DNA of 64,000 bases from Rostratula benghalensis (Eukaryota > Chordata > Aves > Charadriiformes > Rostratulidae): assembly GCA_013399305.1 (NCBI GenBank), contig VXAI01000275.1:710344-774343 (forward strand), in the 5' to 3' direction. Of the stretch, positions 1-30,764 are shown one piece after another. The notes under the pieces were generated by a model. That model saw nothing but the letters and a program-made list of their open reading frames with translations. It searched no databases and was not told the DNA's origin. The position numbers and the translations under genes were made by a program. Within the stretch, counting starts at the first letter, position 1, and every line of letters starts with the position of its first letter.

Positions 1-372
1 TTGTCTTTGAAAGTGTGGAGAGCCCTGATTGCTTGAGGTAATCAAAATACAAGACACCGGAAATTACATTGTAGAGAGACACTTGCTTTTGCCCTCCTTG
101 ATACTGCTCAAAGCAGCAGTAAGGGCTTTTTCTTCTACTCTTATGTTTGAGTTGCAAAGATACTTTGGAAATATTTTTAGTCTCCATTCTAAGTGTCTGA
201 GACTATTTCCTTGTAGGGCAGTCACTAATTTTAAAGAGAAAATCTAAGTGTATATTTTAATAAACCATAAACTATTGAAAAACTCCTTTTGGGGAGGGAA
301 AATACAGAGCCTGAGCAAGGCTGTGTGTCACCAGATGCAACAGCTGTGGAGCTGAAGCACTCACTAACATAC

Positions 373-20307
<19,935 letters not shown>

Positions 20308-20397
20308 GGCGAATCTGCCGGCAACGGAGTCGCCGCTGGCGCCTGTGCTCCGCCCCACGTCAGCCCTCGGCAGCCGCGCGCGCCGCCCGTAGCTGGG
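20308..20397. promoter_or_regulatory. Bidirectional core promoter between FERRY3 and RAD51AP1
   Basis: Only 90 bp separate the leader ATG of FERRY3 (20307, minus) from the RAD51AP1 ATG (20398, plus). No TATA box is seen. A GC box (CCGCCCC, 20350-20356) is followed directly by a CRE/ATF half site (ACGTCA, 20357-20362). A GGCGCC palindrome lies near 20340. The order suggests shared, TATA-less, cell-cycle or housekeeping control; that is inference. Confidence 0.8.
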
Positions 20398-20417
20398 ATG
20401 GCGCGGCCAGTGAGGAG
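20398..20417 (+). CDS. RAD51AP1: RAD51AP1 exon 1
   Basis: 20 coding nt encoding MARPVR plus the first two bases of an Arg codon. The donor is AG|GTGCGG. The match to the human N-terminus (MVRPVRHKK) supports this start. Confidence 0.93.
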
Positions 20418-23400
20418 GTGCGGGCGCGCGGCAGCGGGGGCGCGTGGCAGGGGGGGGGGGGGGGGAAATGAGGGGACACGAGCTGCTGCCGGTGTCGCCG
20501 CCGCCGCCACCGGCCGGTCCCGGAGGGCGCGCGAGCGCCGGTAGGGTGGCGCCCGGCAGCGTTTCCTAGAAAGCCTTCAGGCGCGCGCCCGCCGCCGCCG
20601 GCCGTTGCCCGCTGACGGAGCGGGCGGGGCCCCCTGCGTACGTCGCCGGGCCCGTCGGAGCCTCGCGCCGCCGGATCGAGCCTGTCGTAGCGCGAGGCCC
20701 GAGGACGAGGCTGCCCCCGTCTAGCCCTTGGGGAGAAGCCCGGCGCCGTTTCCCCGGATCAGGCGGAGAGGGGGCTGCCGTTTCCCCGGATCAGGCGGAG
20801 AGGGGGCTGCCGTTTCCCCGGCGGGCGGCGTCCCTTGGGTGGCTGCCGGGCTGAGGGGAAGGGGGAGGGGGGGGCTTGAAACTGCGGCCTGTGTCCCCTC
20901 CGGGTAGGGTCGCACCTGGGCCGACGGCGGCCTCGGAGGTGCGCGGGAAACGCATTCCAAGTGCCTGAAGGCGGCCCAGGCCATAAATAACTTTCCGTTG
21001 CACGGCAGCAGCTCTTAGGCGGCCTGAATATAACGAGACTACAGTGCTGCCGTAACGACCACAAGAAAAATCACTTGGTTTAAGATTTAAAAAAAAAAAT
21101 AAAAATGAGAAGCTATTCGTATTTTGTACAGTAACACTGATTATTCATACGTTTGAACGTGCTTTTTCTTTCGTAAAACGTGATTGAACCCTGACTCCCA
21201 AGTGTTAGCTAGGCAAGATGCTCAGCCTGCAAGGATCAATAATGTATGCTTTCTTGCCACAGGAACAAGAAAATTGTTGATTATTCTCAGTTTGGTGATT
21301 TGGAAGATGATGGTAAGTGGCATGTTCTTGTACATAACAAAAATACCAAAAAAGTCATGTAAACACCAAAGATATCGCCATGGGGTTTTTAAAATTAATT
21401 AGTTCATCAAAAAGGCTGTTAACTGTTTTCACTAGAAGTGATTACAGCACACTGTTAAATACCCCATTCAATGAGAATATGATGGCTCTAAGACAGTATA
21501 ACAACAGTATGCCAGGAAACAGCTGGATACATTATGTCCTGTTACAGGGAAAATCCATTTCTCTCCCTGACTCAGTTCTCAGTGGTGATTGGTGGTGCTG
21601 TGTCCACCTGATTATCAGGTCTGTAAATGTAAATCTGTAAATCAGAATATAAAGTAGGTGTGAATCATCTGTACATAGATCTAATTTTCTATTACAGCTC
21701 TGTATCTTGATGGGGTTTGGTTGAGGGCATGGCAAGTTTAATTTTGGGTTCATTGATAAGAAGACTACGCATTTTTCTTACAGAATTTGGTTGCTTTCAT
21801 GTCTTTTTGGAGGGGTTTCCCGTGGTATTTGCAGGATCCAGGGAACAGTTTGAATTGGCAGGAAGGGATGGCAAAAGTAATTTTTGGGGTTTTTTTCCGT
21901 GAATCACAGAATAGTAGGGTTTGGAAGGGACCTCTGGAGATCATCTAGACCAACACCCCTGCCAAAACAGTTTTCCTAGACTAGGTTTCACGGGAACATG
22001 TTCAGGCAGGTTATGAATGACTCCACCACTTTTCTGGGCAGCCTGTTCCAGTGCTCTGCCACCCTCGAAGTGAAGAAGTTCCTCCTTACGTTTAGATGGA
22101 ACTTCTTATATACCAGTTTGTGCCCCTTTCCTCTTGTCCTGTCACTGGGCACCAGTGAAAAAAAGACTGTCCCCCTTCCTCTTGACACCCACGCCTTTAC
22201 TATTTATAGGTGTTGATCAAATCCCCACTCAGCCTTCTCTTTTCCAGACTAAAAAGACCCAAGTCCCTCACCCTTTCCTCATAAGAGATACTCCAGGCCT
22301 CTAATCATCTTGGTGGTGCTCTGCTGTACCCTCTCCAGCAGTTTCCTTGAATTGGGGAGCCCAGAATTGGACACAATACTCCAGATGGGGCCTCACCAGA
22401 GCAGAGTACAGGGGCAGGATAACCTCCTTCACCTGCTGGTCACACTCTCCTTCATGAATTGTGTGGAATAATGGAGATTCTTAACTTCAGGAGTTTAAAT
22501 GCGGTGCATGACTTTTCTTAATTTATAAATGACCACATGTAATATTAAAGGAAAGTTGAATTCTCAGAAACATTAGCAATCTTGTCAAAGGTTCTCCATC
22601 ACTTAGAGAATTCTGAAAATTACTATTTTTTTTCTTATTTTGCTCTGTGATCTGCAGTGTCTTCAGTTGGAAGAAAGGCAGTTTTCATGCCTTCTAACTT
22701 TCTTTGAAAATTGGAGAAATGCATTGTATTTGGTAAGAAGCAATATGAAAATGGTAGAAAAAAGGGAGCAGAAGCCAGTTTTTAAGGGGCGCAGTTCCCA
22801 AAACACAAGGAACTCTAAAATTCTCTAAATCTCTAAATTCTCTAAAATCAATGTAAATGACAGTGTATTAGTGTATAACTTACTGCTCTTCAGCTTATCA
22901 AAGTTACATATCTAGTTATTAAAAAGCTAATAACATATTGGACATTGAAGCTTTATTGCCATATTGATAATAAAAATTTAAATAATTCCCTCTTGAATAA
23001 AAGTATATGCAAAAGTGGTTCTGTTCAATTTTCATTTAAAACATATTTAAGAATAGTTTAATTATAGTGGTTGTGTTCTTTAAAAACAGAGCTCATTTGA
23101 AAAAGGTTATCTTTGGTATATTTTCAGTGTGAATGACTTCTTTTGGTCACATAGAAGAATACAGCAAAACTCATTAAAGCTTCTTACTGTTTCCCAAACA
23201 GATGAAGACTTTGCATGCATAGCCACACCTTCAAGTAAAAAATCCAGAACACAGCTCAAGAATCCAAAGAAGGAGAAAAAAGAGAAGCAAAAAAAGCCAC
23301 CCACTGAATTGACTCCGTCACAAAAGCAGACACCTAGTAAAAGGTAAGAAATGTTGAAATGTGGTTAAGTGTATAAAGCTGGATTCTAATAGCAATATTT

Positions 23401-26400
23401 GTTTTTTTCTTTTTTTTTCCTCCCCTGGAGTTTTAAGCAGCTGAGAATAAACAACTAACATATTAGTGGGATAAAGATTTTCAGCCTTATTGGTGTCATT
23501 GCAAATCAAGGATAATATAATTATGCATAGAGTCAGGAACTTTTCCTGTGTTTGTTAGTGAGCTATGCCTATTTTGTTACAGCAAAACATATTTGGTGCA
23601 AAATAACTAACAATTCTGAGTTACATAAGGACTCTTAAACCTAGAAATATAAAGCCAAGTTGAAGTCCGTAAAAAAGAACATATTTAAATCTTGATGGAA
23701 AATACAAAGGCAATGACAACAAAAAAAATTGATTATTTTGGTAGTAAAGTTGTGTATGAATATTTAATTTCAGTGTAGTATTTCAGGCAAATGTAATTGC
23801 TTCTTTCTGTGATAATACCAGCTATTACTTCATATATATATACAATGTTTTGCAAACATAATACTTCTGAGTATAGTGTTTTTCAATTACTAGTGTGTAC
23901 TTTGTCTAAATAATATCAGGAGGTGATATTCATAATATGATATGCTATAAGTATGTAGTAAAATGTTAATCTCTATACAAGTGTCTGAATTTTTAAAAGT
24001 TCAGTGAATCAGAAATAGATCTGTAACACTCATGTAATTGTTTTATTATTTAGCATGTTTGGGATTTTTTTCTCAGGATATCCTTGGATGACAAACTTTA
24101 TCAAAGAAATGTGGAAGTTGCCTTAGCCTTATCCATCAAAGAAACATCTGCAAATATCCTTGAGGTGGAAAATTCAGAAGAACAAGGTTATCTTACAGTT
24201 CAATGCAACACTTTATTTATATGTAGTGAATTCAAACATGACTATTTTACAGTGACATAGGTTGAAAGTCATGTTTTATTTCAATATATCATGGTAAGGA
24301 AATGAGAATTTCTAGGTATTGCCTGTGTTTTTCTGTGAGAAAAATAACTCTCCTATAAGATCTTCCAAACATGTAGTTTGATTAAAGACAGATAAAAACA
24401 CTAGCTATTTAAATTTTTTAATGTCTTGACTTTTTATAATGTGGGTTTTTTTGTACAGTAAAACTTAGTATTGTTTATTTATTGATTGTTTTCTGGATTC
24501 TAAAACAGGTAAATCAAAAAGTGTACACAGGAGACCTCCTTTTCCCAACTGCAGTGTAGACAGTGAACTTTTAGGTAAGTTCTTCTCATACTCTGTCTTT
24601 TCAGAGATGCATTTCAAGATACACTTAAGTAGCTTGCCTCTTATTTGTTTTCATTGGTTTTTGGTGTTCACTTACATGGAAAAAGCGGTCTTTATCTTAA
24701 ATAAATACTGAAGGATGAAGGTTGCATTAATTTTTTCATTAAACATTGGGTCCCAGTCTTAAAATGCGAAAACCTGTGGATTGCTGAATGAGATTGGTGC
24801 ACATTGTTAAAAGTTGGAAAAAGCAACAGATGTGACGGTTTTAGGTGCTGAGTTTATTTACTTTGAGAAACTACACTTACCTTTCTGTTCTTCGTGGGTC
24901 CAGAATGCCTAAGCATCAAATAAACATAACCAAAACCATTTGATCTACCATTAGAAGTTTTTTCAGTTTTCCAGTTTTATTTTTGCTCTTCTGTCTGTTA
25001 GATTGATGACAGGGAAATATTGATAATTTTCACAGCCAGAAAGTATGTTTTGGTCAGTTAAAAGAGTAAAATGAGAATCACCTGAAAACAAGTGCCAGTA
25101 GTAGGCTCTGTATAGTATACTTCAAAATCACAAAAATGAATACTGGGAACTCAAATATCTGCTTCTTTTTGAGAAGGAGAATAGATTTACTGTGGATTTG
25201 AATTAATTAGACCACCTTCTGTTTTCTAGGTCTCAATCAGCTTGTCGAGGATGATGTACCTACAGGTGATGGTAGGCAAATGACAGCATCATCTAAAATT
25301 CCAGCACATCAAAAGAAGTTACTGACTGTTGACCATGATGATGGAGAGCATGCTACTGACTCTGAGCCAGAGTGTGTACCCAGTAAGTTCTTATCTGTAA
25401 AAATCATCTCCTTTAAATGTGATCCCTAACACTGAGTTTATATTTTCAGTGAAATGCGTATTGCTTCTACTGTATCTTCCCTCCTCCCCCTTACTGAAGC
25501 ATTATCTTTTAATACTAGTGACATCCCAATTGCACTTGGAAACTAAATCTAAACATTGGATCTTACTCATACACATTCCTCAAACTGGCAAAAATTACAC
25601 TGTCCTCTGCATTTACTGTAATGTGTCAGAACAAATTTCCTCTACCTGCTTTGTCCAGGAAAGTTTTTTCTCTTTAAAGAGCCTCTGTTCTCTTTCCCAG
25701 TTGTTTTCTGGTGGTTTTGTCAAAACAGTGACTCTGGAGTAGTGTTAGGTGTTAGTGCTTTCAGTATTGGCTTTGTTTAAGCTTATCTAAACAAATCAAA
25801 CAGCCTCCCTTCTTTCCTTCCTCCGACTCTCAACTGTAAGAAACCGGCATGGATCTGATCAGAGGTCAGCCTATCCTCATACTCTGCCTCTGGTAGCAGC
25901 CTAGTATTGAATGCCTGCAGATTATGGTAATAGAGACATAGAATGGTTTGGTTTGGAAAGATACCATGTTCCAACCCCTTTGCTACCTTTTACTGGACCA
26001 GTTTGTTCAAAGTCCCATGCAGCCTGGTCTGGGATGGGGCATCCACAGCTTCTCTGGGAAACCTTTTTCAGTGTCTCACCACCCTCACAGGAAAGAATTT
26101 ATTTCTAGTAGCTAATCTAAATCTCCCACCTTCCAGTTTAAAACCATAACCCCTTCTCTCACTTGGAGAAGGAAGTTACCATCAAGGAGTACCAAGGAAC
26201 CTCCTGGATTGCTTATGCCTTGCTGTGTTGCTCTTCCATCAGATACTGGGGTGGGTGAAGTCCCCCCATAAGGACCAGGGAATACCTATAATTCTGCTGT
26301 TAAAATCATTATTGTATGCAGTTTACACCAGGGTGTTCCATTATTAAAGTACAAAGCAAGAATTCTGTAAATACGTGTTTTATGGAGGCTATTTCTTTCT

Positions 26401-28632
26401 CAGTTCAGCATATATATATGTACAAATTTGCTTTACTATGTGCTTAAGACATCCTGGTTCTTTATGTCCAGAATGTGATTAGAAGGCTCTGGAATAATAG
26501 TAAATTGCATTACCTGTAAAGAGATTACATCCCTTTTCCTTCCTGTAGGTGAGGATTCAGAAGAAGATTCAGATTATAGCGAAGGTGATGATGAAGATTT
26601 TGCGATGGAAAAGAAAAAAGCCAAAGGAAATAAAAAGAAAACCAGAAAAAAGATGCCAGCTGAAAGAGAAAAGAAAAATCTCAAGTCCAGGATCAATACT
26701 ACAGGTACCATGGATTTGAATTAGACTTCTTTCTAATGAAAGTTCCTGACAAACCGACTGTGCAGGGTTATGATGAAAATTACTATATGCAGAGTAAAGG
26801 CATGAGATTAGAAAAAAATCCTGAAAGAAAAGCACTTTCTAGTAAGCTAACACCCCTTACAATAAAAGCAGACAAAAGCGAATGGATTGAGTTACTTTCT
26901 TTTTATATAACCTTTTCAGAAAAGGTGAGTGATCTGAGATCTGAGATGATTTTTTTTTTGTAATTATAGTCTCAGAGCCTCCACTTGCAGTAGCATTCAT
27001 ATGCTTTTAATTCAAGGATGGCTAAATAATGCTAGTTCTACTAACCACTTGGTGAAAAATATTAAATATCTGTGCCCTTCAAGGTTGCTTGTTCACTGTT
27101 GCTAACACATTTTACTGTCAATAGCTTAAGAAGATTCTTACCATGGTGTTAATCTTGTGTCTTACTTGGTAATGTGTTTGAATTTTGGGCCTGAGTTTAC
27201 GTCATGTGATTTAGTTTAAAACTAGTTTTAGTTATTACAAGGAATGATTTGCTTTGTGTAAACAACAGAAGAATCTTCCCTCTTAGAAATTCCGTATCTA
27301 TCAGGTCTTCAAGAATAAATAGTTACACTGCTTATTTTCAAACCAGGATTGAAATTCCAGAGTGTAACAGGACTGACTGTATAAATATATGTACTGTTAA
27401 AGCTGTAACAATCTAGTGACATATTCATTACTTCACTCAATGCAGAGAGCTTGTGCTGTGCAGTGATCTATTGTCTTATGCAGTGTGGTGATTTCTCTGG
27501 TAAAGAGTATCTTTCTAAGGTTGCTTTTATTTCACCTGTATTTATGTCCCCTGTAGATTCTCCTTCACGGATAACAGAACAAAAATCTGAGCTGACACAA
27601 AAGAACATGTCCAATACTTCAGAACCAGTTGGGAGGCCTTTACATACATCAAGTCCTGTAACATGCAAGAAGCCTAAATGGATACCACCAGGTAACTATA
27701 AACAGACACATTATTTGAATTAAGCTTTTTAGCAATCTCTCCTAAAAGCAAACAAACAAATAAACAGTATTTCTGAAAAATTACTGCCCTCTTAGAATGA
27801 AAGGTATTCTTTTGACCTTAGATGTAAAATAAAAAGAAGATTTCTCCCTGCTTCTTTCCCTCTTACAGCTTATCCTTACCTTATGTGGGGAGGTTAATAA
27901 AATATTTTCCAGAGTGTGGATCACAAGAGATTGTCTTGTGGCCGTTTCTCTCTTGTTAAGAGCTTTCTTTTCCTCTGGTATGTGCTGCATTGTTATCTCT
28001 TCTAAAGAAATAATTTTAGAAAAATATTGGAGTGTTTTAATTGCTTTAGTAAAGCAAATGCTTATACGCTTTTATTTCCTTAAAAGTGTTGGAACATGTG
28101 GCTGCTGACTCCTGCCTCTTACTCAGATTTTCCTTCAAATTTACTATTCTTTTCTGTACACATTTATTTCTGTTTGGCTCCTTTCTCTCAATCCTTATTT
28201 TCTCACTTGGAATTGTGTGAAAACGCACAGTACACTGGGAACAGTTTTTATGTGCTTGTCCAGTGTGTTTGCTGATGACTTAAAACTGTGCACCGTACCT
28301 GCTGCATTGGCTCACAAACAGATTGATTCCCGGTGAGTACACTGATTTCTGTGTGCTGTTGTGGTATGTTGTTCAGACCTTTTTGCAATAACTTCAGAGT
28401 ACTTTGTTCTGTTATAAAATCTACAAAAAGACAACAGTTTTATGATTAGTTTTTTCCCCCTCTTAACTTCTTACACCTCCTTTCTGCTTTAAAATTGTTT
28501 TCAGCTGCATCAGGAAGCAGTAATAACTCTATAACATACGTTTCAGTGAAGTCATCTACTCAGTGTCTTAGGCTCGGCCTCTCCAGACTAGCAAGAGTCA
28601 AACCACTGCATCCCAGTGCTGCCAGCAGTTAA
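20398..28632 (+). CDS. RAD51AP1: RAD51AP1, RAD51-associated protein 1 (complete, 9 exons)
   Basis: Gene-level entry. RAD51AP1 is a nuclear, largely disordered DNA-binding protein that stimulates RAD51 (and meiotic DMC1) strand invasion in homologous recombination and works with UAF1-USP1. Nine exons with GT/AG sites and an unbroken phase chain give 960 nt, 319 residues plus TAA; the human protein has about 335-352. The N-terminus [17 protein letters not shown] matches the family start. Exon 4 carries [20 protein letters not shown], matching the conserved region linked to UAF1 binding. Exon 7 is acidic ([18 protein letters not shown]) followed by a Lys-rich block, as expected for DNA contact. 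Exon 8 ends in KKPKWIPP, where mammals have WVPP, the motif reported for DMC1 binding. The C-terminus [16 protein letters not shown] is the RAD51-binding segment and is almost unchanged. It is transcribed away from FERRY3 from the shared CpG island. Confidence 0.97.
20450..20465 (+). repeat. G16 homopolymer
   Basis: Sixteen consecutive G on the plus (non-template) strand, 33 bp after the exon 1 donor of RAD51AP1. Further GGGG runs are nearby, so it could fold as a G-quadruplex. Its length is likely uncertain in the assembly. Confidence 0.9.
20748..20821 (+). repeat. 32-bp minisatellite, about 2.3 copies
   Basis: The unit starts GTTTCCCCGGATCAGGCGGA. Copies lie at 20748-20779 and 20780-20811 with identical sequence, plus a partial third at 20812-20821. 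Confidence 0.93.
21263..21312 (+). CDS. RAD51AP1: RAD51AP1 exon 2
   Basis: 50 nt encoding [16 protein letters not shown]. The acceptor is CCACAG and the donor is G|GTAAGT. It corresponds to human KKPVNYSQFDHSDSDD. Confidence 0.95.
21313..23201 (+). other. RAD51AP1 intron 2
   Basis: Contains a 550-bp CR1 copy (own entry). The remainder is AT-rich and unrecognised. Confidence 0.75.
21903..22460 (-). mobile_element. CR1 LINE fragment
   Basis: Starts with the reverse of the CR1 terminus (ATCACAGAATAGTAGGGTTT on plus). It continues through GGGCAGCCTGTTCCAGTGCT and CCAGAATTGGACACAATACT to CAGAGTACAGGGGCAGGAT. Opposite in orientation to RAD51AP1. Confidence 0.95.
23202..23343 (+). CDS. RAD51AP1: RAD51AP1 exon 3
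   Basis: 142 nt, Lys-rich. It encodes [20 protein letters not shown], then a [12 protein letters not shown] stretch. The donor is AG|GTAAGA. The basic block fits the N-terminal DNA-binding region. Confidence 0.95.
23344..24076 (+). other. RAD51AP1 intron 3
   Basis: About 730 bp of AT-rich sequence with nothing recognisable. Confidence 0.7.
24077..24186 (+). CDS. RAD51AP1: RAD51AP1 exon 4
   Basis: 110 nt encoding [20 protein letters not shown] and a following IKET stretch, the best conserved N-terminal block. The acceptor is TTTCTCAG; the donor G|GTTATC is weaker than the others. Confidence 0.95.
24187..24508 (+). other. RAD51AP1 intron 4
   Basis: About 320 bp of AT-rich sequence with nothing recognisable. 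Confidence 0.7.
24509..24574 (+). CDS. RAD51AP1: RAD51AP1 exon 5
   Basis: 66 nt encoding [20 protein letters not shown] and LL. The acceptor is AAAACAG and the donor is G|GTAAGT. It aligns with human SPHISNCSVASDYLDL. Confidence 0.93.
24575..25229 (+). other. RAD51AP1 intron 5
   Basis: About 650 bp of AT-rich sequence with nothing recognisable. Confidence 0.7.
25230..25382 (+). CDS. RAD51AP1: RAD51AP1 exon 6
   Basis: 153 nt encoding [20 protein letters not shown], then [20 protein letters not shown] and EPECVP. It aligns with the human VEDDVGG...TEPDFAPGEDSED region. The donor is A|GTAAGT. Confidence 0.94.
25383..26548 (+). other. RAD51AP1 intron 6
   Basis: Contains one rearranged CR1 copy (25930-26282). 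The rest is unique. Confidence 0.75.
25930..26282 (-). mobile_element. CR1 LINE with internal deletion
   Basis: The 3' terminus (CATAGAATGGTTTGGTTTGG on plus) and 3' region run to about 26155. They are joined directly to a segment from the middle of CR1 ORF2, seen as GGAACCTCCTGGATTGCTTA and AGTCCCCCCATAAGGACCAG, a part that normally lies much farther 5'. The intervening reverse-transcriptase part is missing. Confidence 0.9.
26549..26704 (+). CDS. RAD51AP1: RAD51AP1 exon 7
   Basis: 156 nt encoding the acidic run [18 protein letters not shown], then a Lys/Arg-rich segment ending in [11 protein letters not shown]. The acceptor is CCTGTAG and the donor is G|GTACCA. Confidence 0.95.
26705..27556 (+). 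other. RAD51AP1 intron 7
   Basis: About 850 bp of AT-rich sequence with no recognisable element. Confidence 0.7.
27557..27691 (+). CDS. RAD51AP1: RAD51AP1 exon 8
   Basis: 135 nt encoding [20 protein letters not shown] and ending in CKKPKWIPP. The WIPP site aligns with the human WVPP motif. The donor is G|GTAACT. Confidence 0.95.
27692..28504 (+). other. RAD51AP1 intron 8
   Basis: About 810 bp of AT-rich sequence with nothing recognisable. Confidence 0.7.
28505..28632 (+). CDS. RAD51AP1: RAD51AP1 exon 9 with stop codon
   Basis: 128 nt encoding [20 protein letters not shown], then [20 protein letters not shown] and SS, then TAA. It aligns with the human RAD51-interacting C-terminus through the last residues. 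Confidence 0.97.
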
Positions 28633-29195
28633 GTGGTCAGTGACAAGGTGCCACGTGAAGGAAAGGACTTTGGAAATTTGTTTTGCTTATGAATACAGGA
28701 TGGGCAGCAAAAGCTTCATGGCATCACCTGTTTTGGAAGACTGTTGTCGATGTACATCTCTAATGCTGCAATGATTTTTTATTCTCCAAAATGCTAGGCA
28801 TCCGTAAGTGCCACTGAGTAGTATTATTTAATTCAGGTGACACCTGGGTCACCAGCTCTTTGATTGTAGTTGGGAGATGTGGATTTTTGATAATTCTAAC
28901 TCTTTGTCTAAACTCTTGGCATTAAAATAGTCTAGACAGCTCTATCTCAGTTACAGAATTTGGTATCTCAAATGGATTCGTAACACAAGTGAAAATCAGT
29001 TTAAAAACCAATTCTTGGAAGTGTTATCACTTCCCATCCCCTTTTTGGAAAGTTGTCACCACTCTCTCAAAATCTGTTCATGTTTGCATATTATTTTTGT
29101 GGATTTTAATGAAATTTTATGTATTATAGAGGTAAATGTTTTTTTAGAATTGTATTTTTTAAAAAGCTAAAATAAAATACTTTATATAATTTAAT
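28633..29195 (+). other. RAD51AP1: RAD51AP1 3' UTR
   Basis: Follows the TAA. It ends shortly after an AATAAA at 29171-29176, the first canonical poly(A) signal after the stop, with AT-rich sequence behind it. The exact cleavage point is an estimate. Confidence 0.75.
29171..29176 (+). terminator. RAD51AP1 poly(A) signal
   Basis: AATAAA about 540 bp after the stop codon. Confidence 0.75.
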
Positions 29196-30764
29196 TCATC
29201 ATAGTAGTTGACTTTATGAATTTTGAAAATGACTTCTAAATTTTGGCTACCATCCAGCAAATACCTCTGCGTGCGCATACTCTCGTGGGAAGCCAGCAGC
29301 ATTAGTCAGGCTCAGATGGTGAAGATTTTGCTTTGAGGTCCTTAGTCTTCCTTGAAGACCCCGATACCATGCACAGTTGGTGGATTTCACAAAGCGTTGA
29401 AGTGATGGTCACCGAGCAGTGAGACAGAGCTTTCACAGTTACTAGTCCACAATGTAAGTCATTTCCTATCTAAGTACAGCGACTCTGTCAGATGACAGCG
29501 GATGCAGTTGTCCCCATAGTACTTAAAGGTTGTGACTGAGGGAATTGCATTGACAAAGGAACATACAGCCCTACTCAGAGTAATTACACAGGCAAAAGCG
29601 TGGTCCTGCCTAAAGTAAAACGACAAAAGTACTTTTTTTAACTTTATAGCCCTTGCATTGTTAAAACAAGATATTGATAAATGAAGGGATATGCATATCA
29701 CTTTATGGAAGGAGTGAGAAATGTATGGAAATCTGTTTGTCAAACAAAGAAACGTCTGCATTGTGACATGTAATCTTGCATCATCCACTGTTTGGATGCC
29801 TGACTCCTGGCATGGAATCACATAGTCCTGAGAGAAGTGTGCTGCAGTGAGCTGCAGTGGAGATAAGGAGGGGAGGCACATGCCTACTGTCTCTGGTGCT
29901 TGTCTGACTTCTTTGCCATTTGCCTTACCTTGCTAAAATGCTGCATCAAAAAACCAGAAGTTTGCAGCAGGTTGCCATCAGACAAGCTTGAAACTGCTCC
30001 CAAACAAGCGTAAAGCAGCCCTACCCACAGGAGGAAATGTAGGTATCCAAGAATAACACTTGTGACAACTAGTGCATAAGATGTATGCTACGTTCTTAAT
30101 TCTTTATCTTTCTGCTTACGTAGCTCCTTTCTGGGATGTACAGCTGCAGCAAAACGGGAAGCACAGACAGCCTTGGGCTTACATAATTTCCAGTCTGTCC
30201 CCTGTCCTTGAGCCCTTTCTTTAAGTTTGGGTTTCCAGTTTGTGAGGATTTTCCAGTATTTCTCTACTTTTTGGGTTTTTTCTGAGTGAAGATTCCAGGA
30301 AGGCAATTAGAAAAAATGTCTTTGAAAGGGAAGCAGTAAATGTTCTCAATTACATGTTTCAAAGCTACTGTGTACCTGACCTGAAGTAAACAGGTCTTGC
30401 TAGTAGGTGCAGGTTATTTTTATAAAAGATTACTTCTTCTGTGTCCTAGGTTATTAACAAACACGAACAAAAGCAGACAAATTTGTTTAGGGGCTGTAAA
30501 TTTACAGTAATTATTCTGTTCTGCTAGTAACAGAGAGTTTGTCAGTGTTATTCCAGCTGCTTTCAAGCTTGAAAATTATTTTTTTTCTGAAAATAACATT
30601 TACAGTTCCTTTGTTGCTCTAAATTTGAAACAACACTACATAGAACTCTCCGTGCATCATTTCTCCAGTAGTTCTCCTGTATGACATGAAATGTGTTTTC
30701 TATTCGTAAAATAATCAGAAAGCATGTTGGTTTGTGTGCCAGAGTTTATGGTTTTCACCTACTT
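29196..30764. other. Intergenic, nothing recognised
   Basis: The segment between RAD51AP1 and the large CR1 copy. Several open segments of 70-140 codons exist on the minus strand, but none shows family resemblance or good splice context. Confidence 0.6.

Larger units (their letters stand above)
20418..21262 (+). other. RAD51AP1 intron 1
   Basis: GC-rich for its first 550 bp, with a G16 run and a 32-bp minisatellite (own entries), then dropping to AT-rich sequence near 21070. Confidence 0.8.

Noticed and set aside
1..372. Search for the last FERRY3 exon
   Set aside because: No minus-strand sequence here matches the expected C-terminal segment, and no acceptor fits phase 1. The exon(s) must be outside the window.
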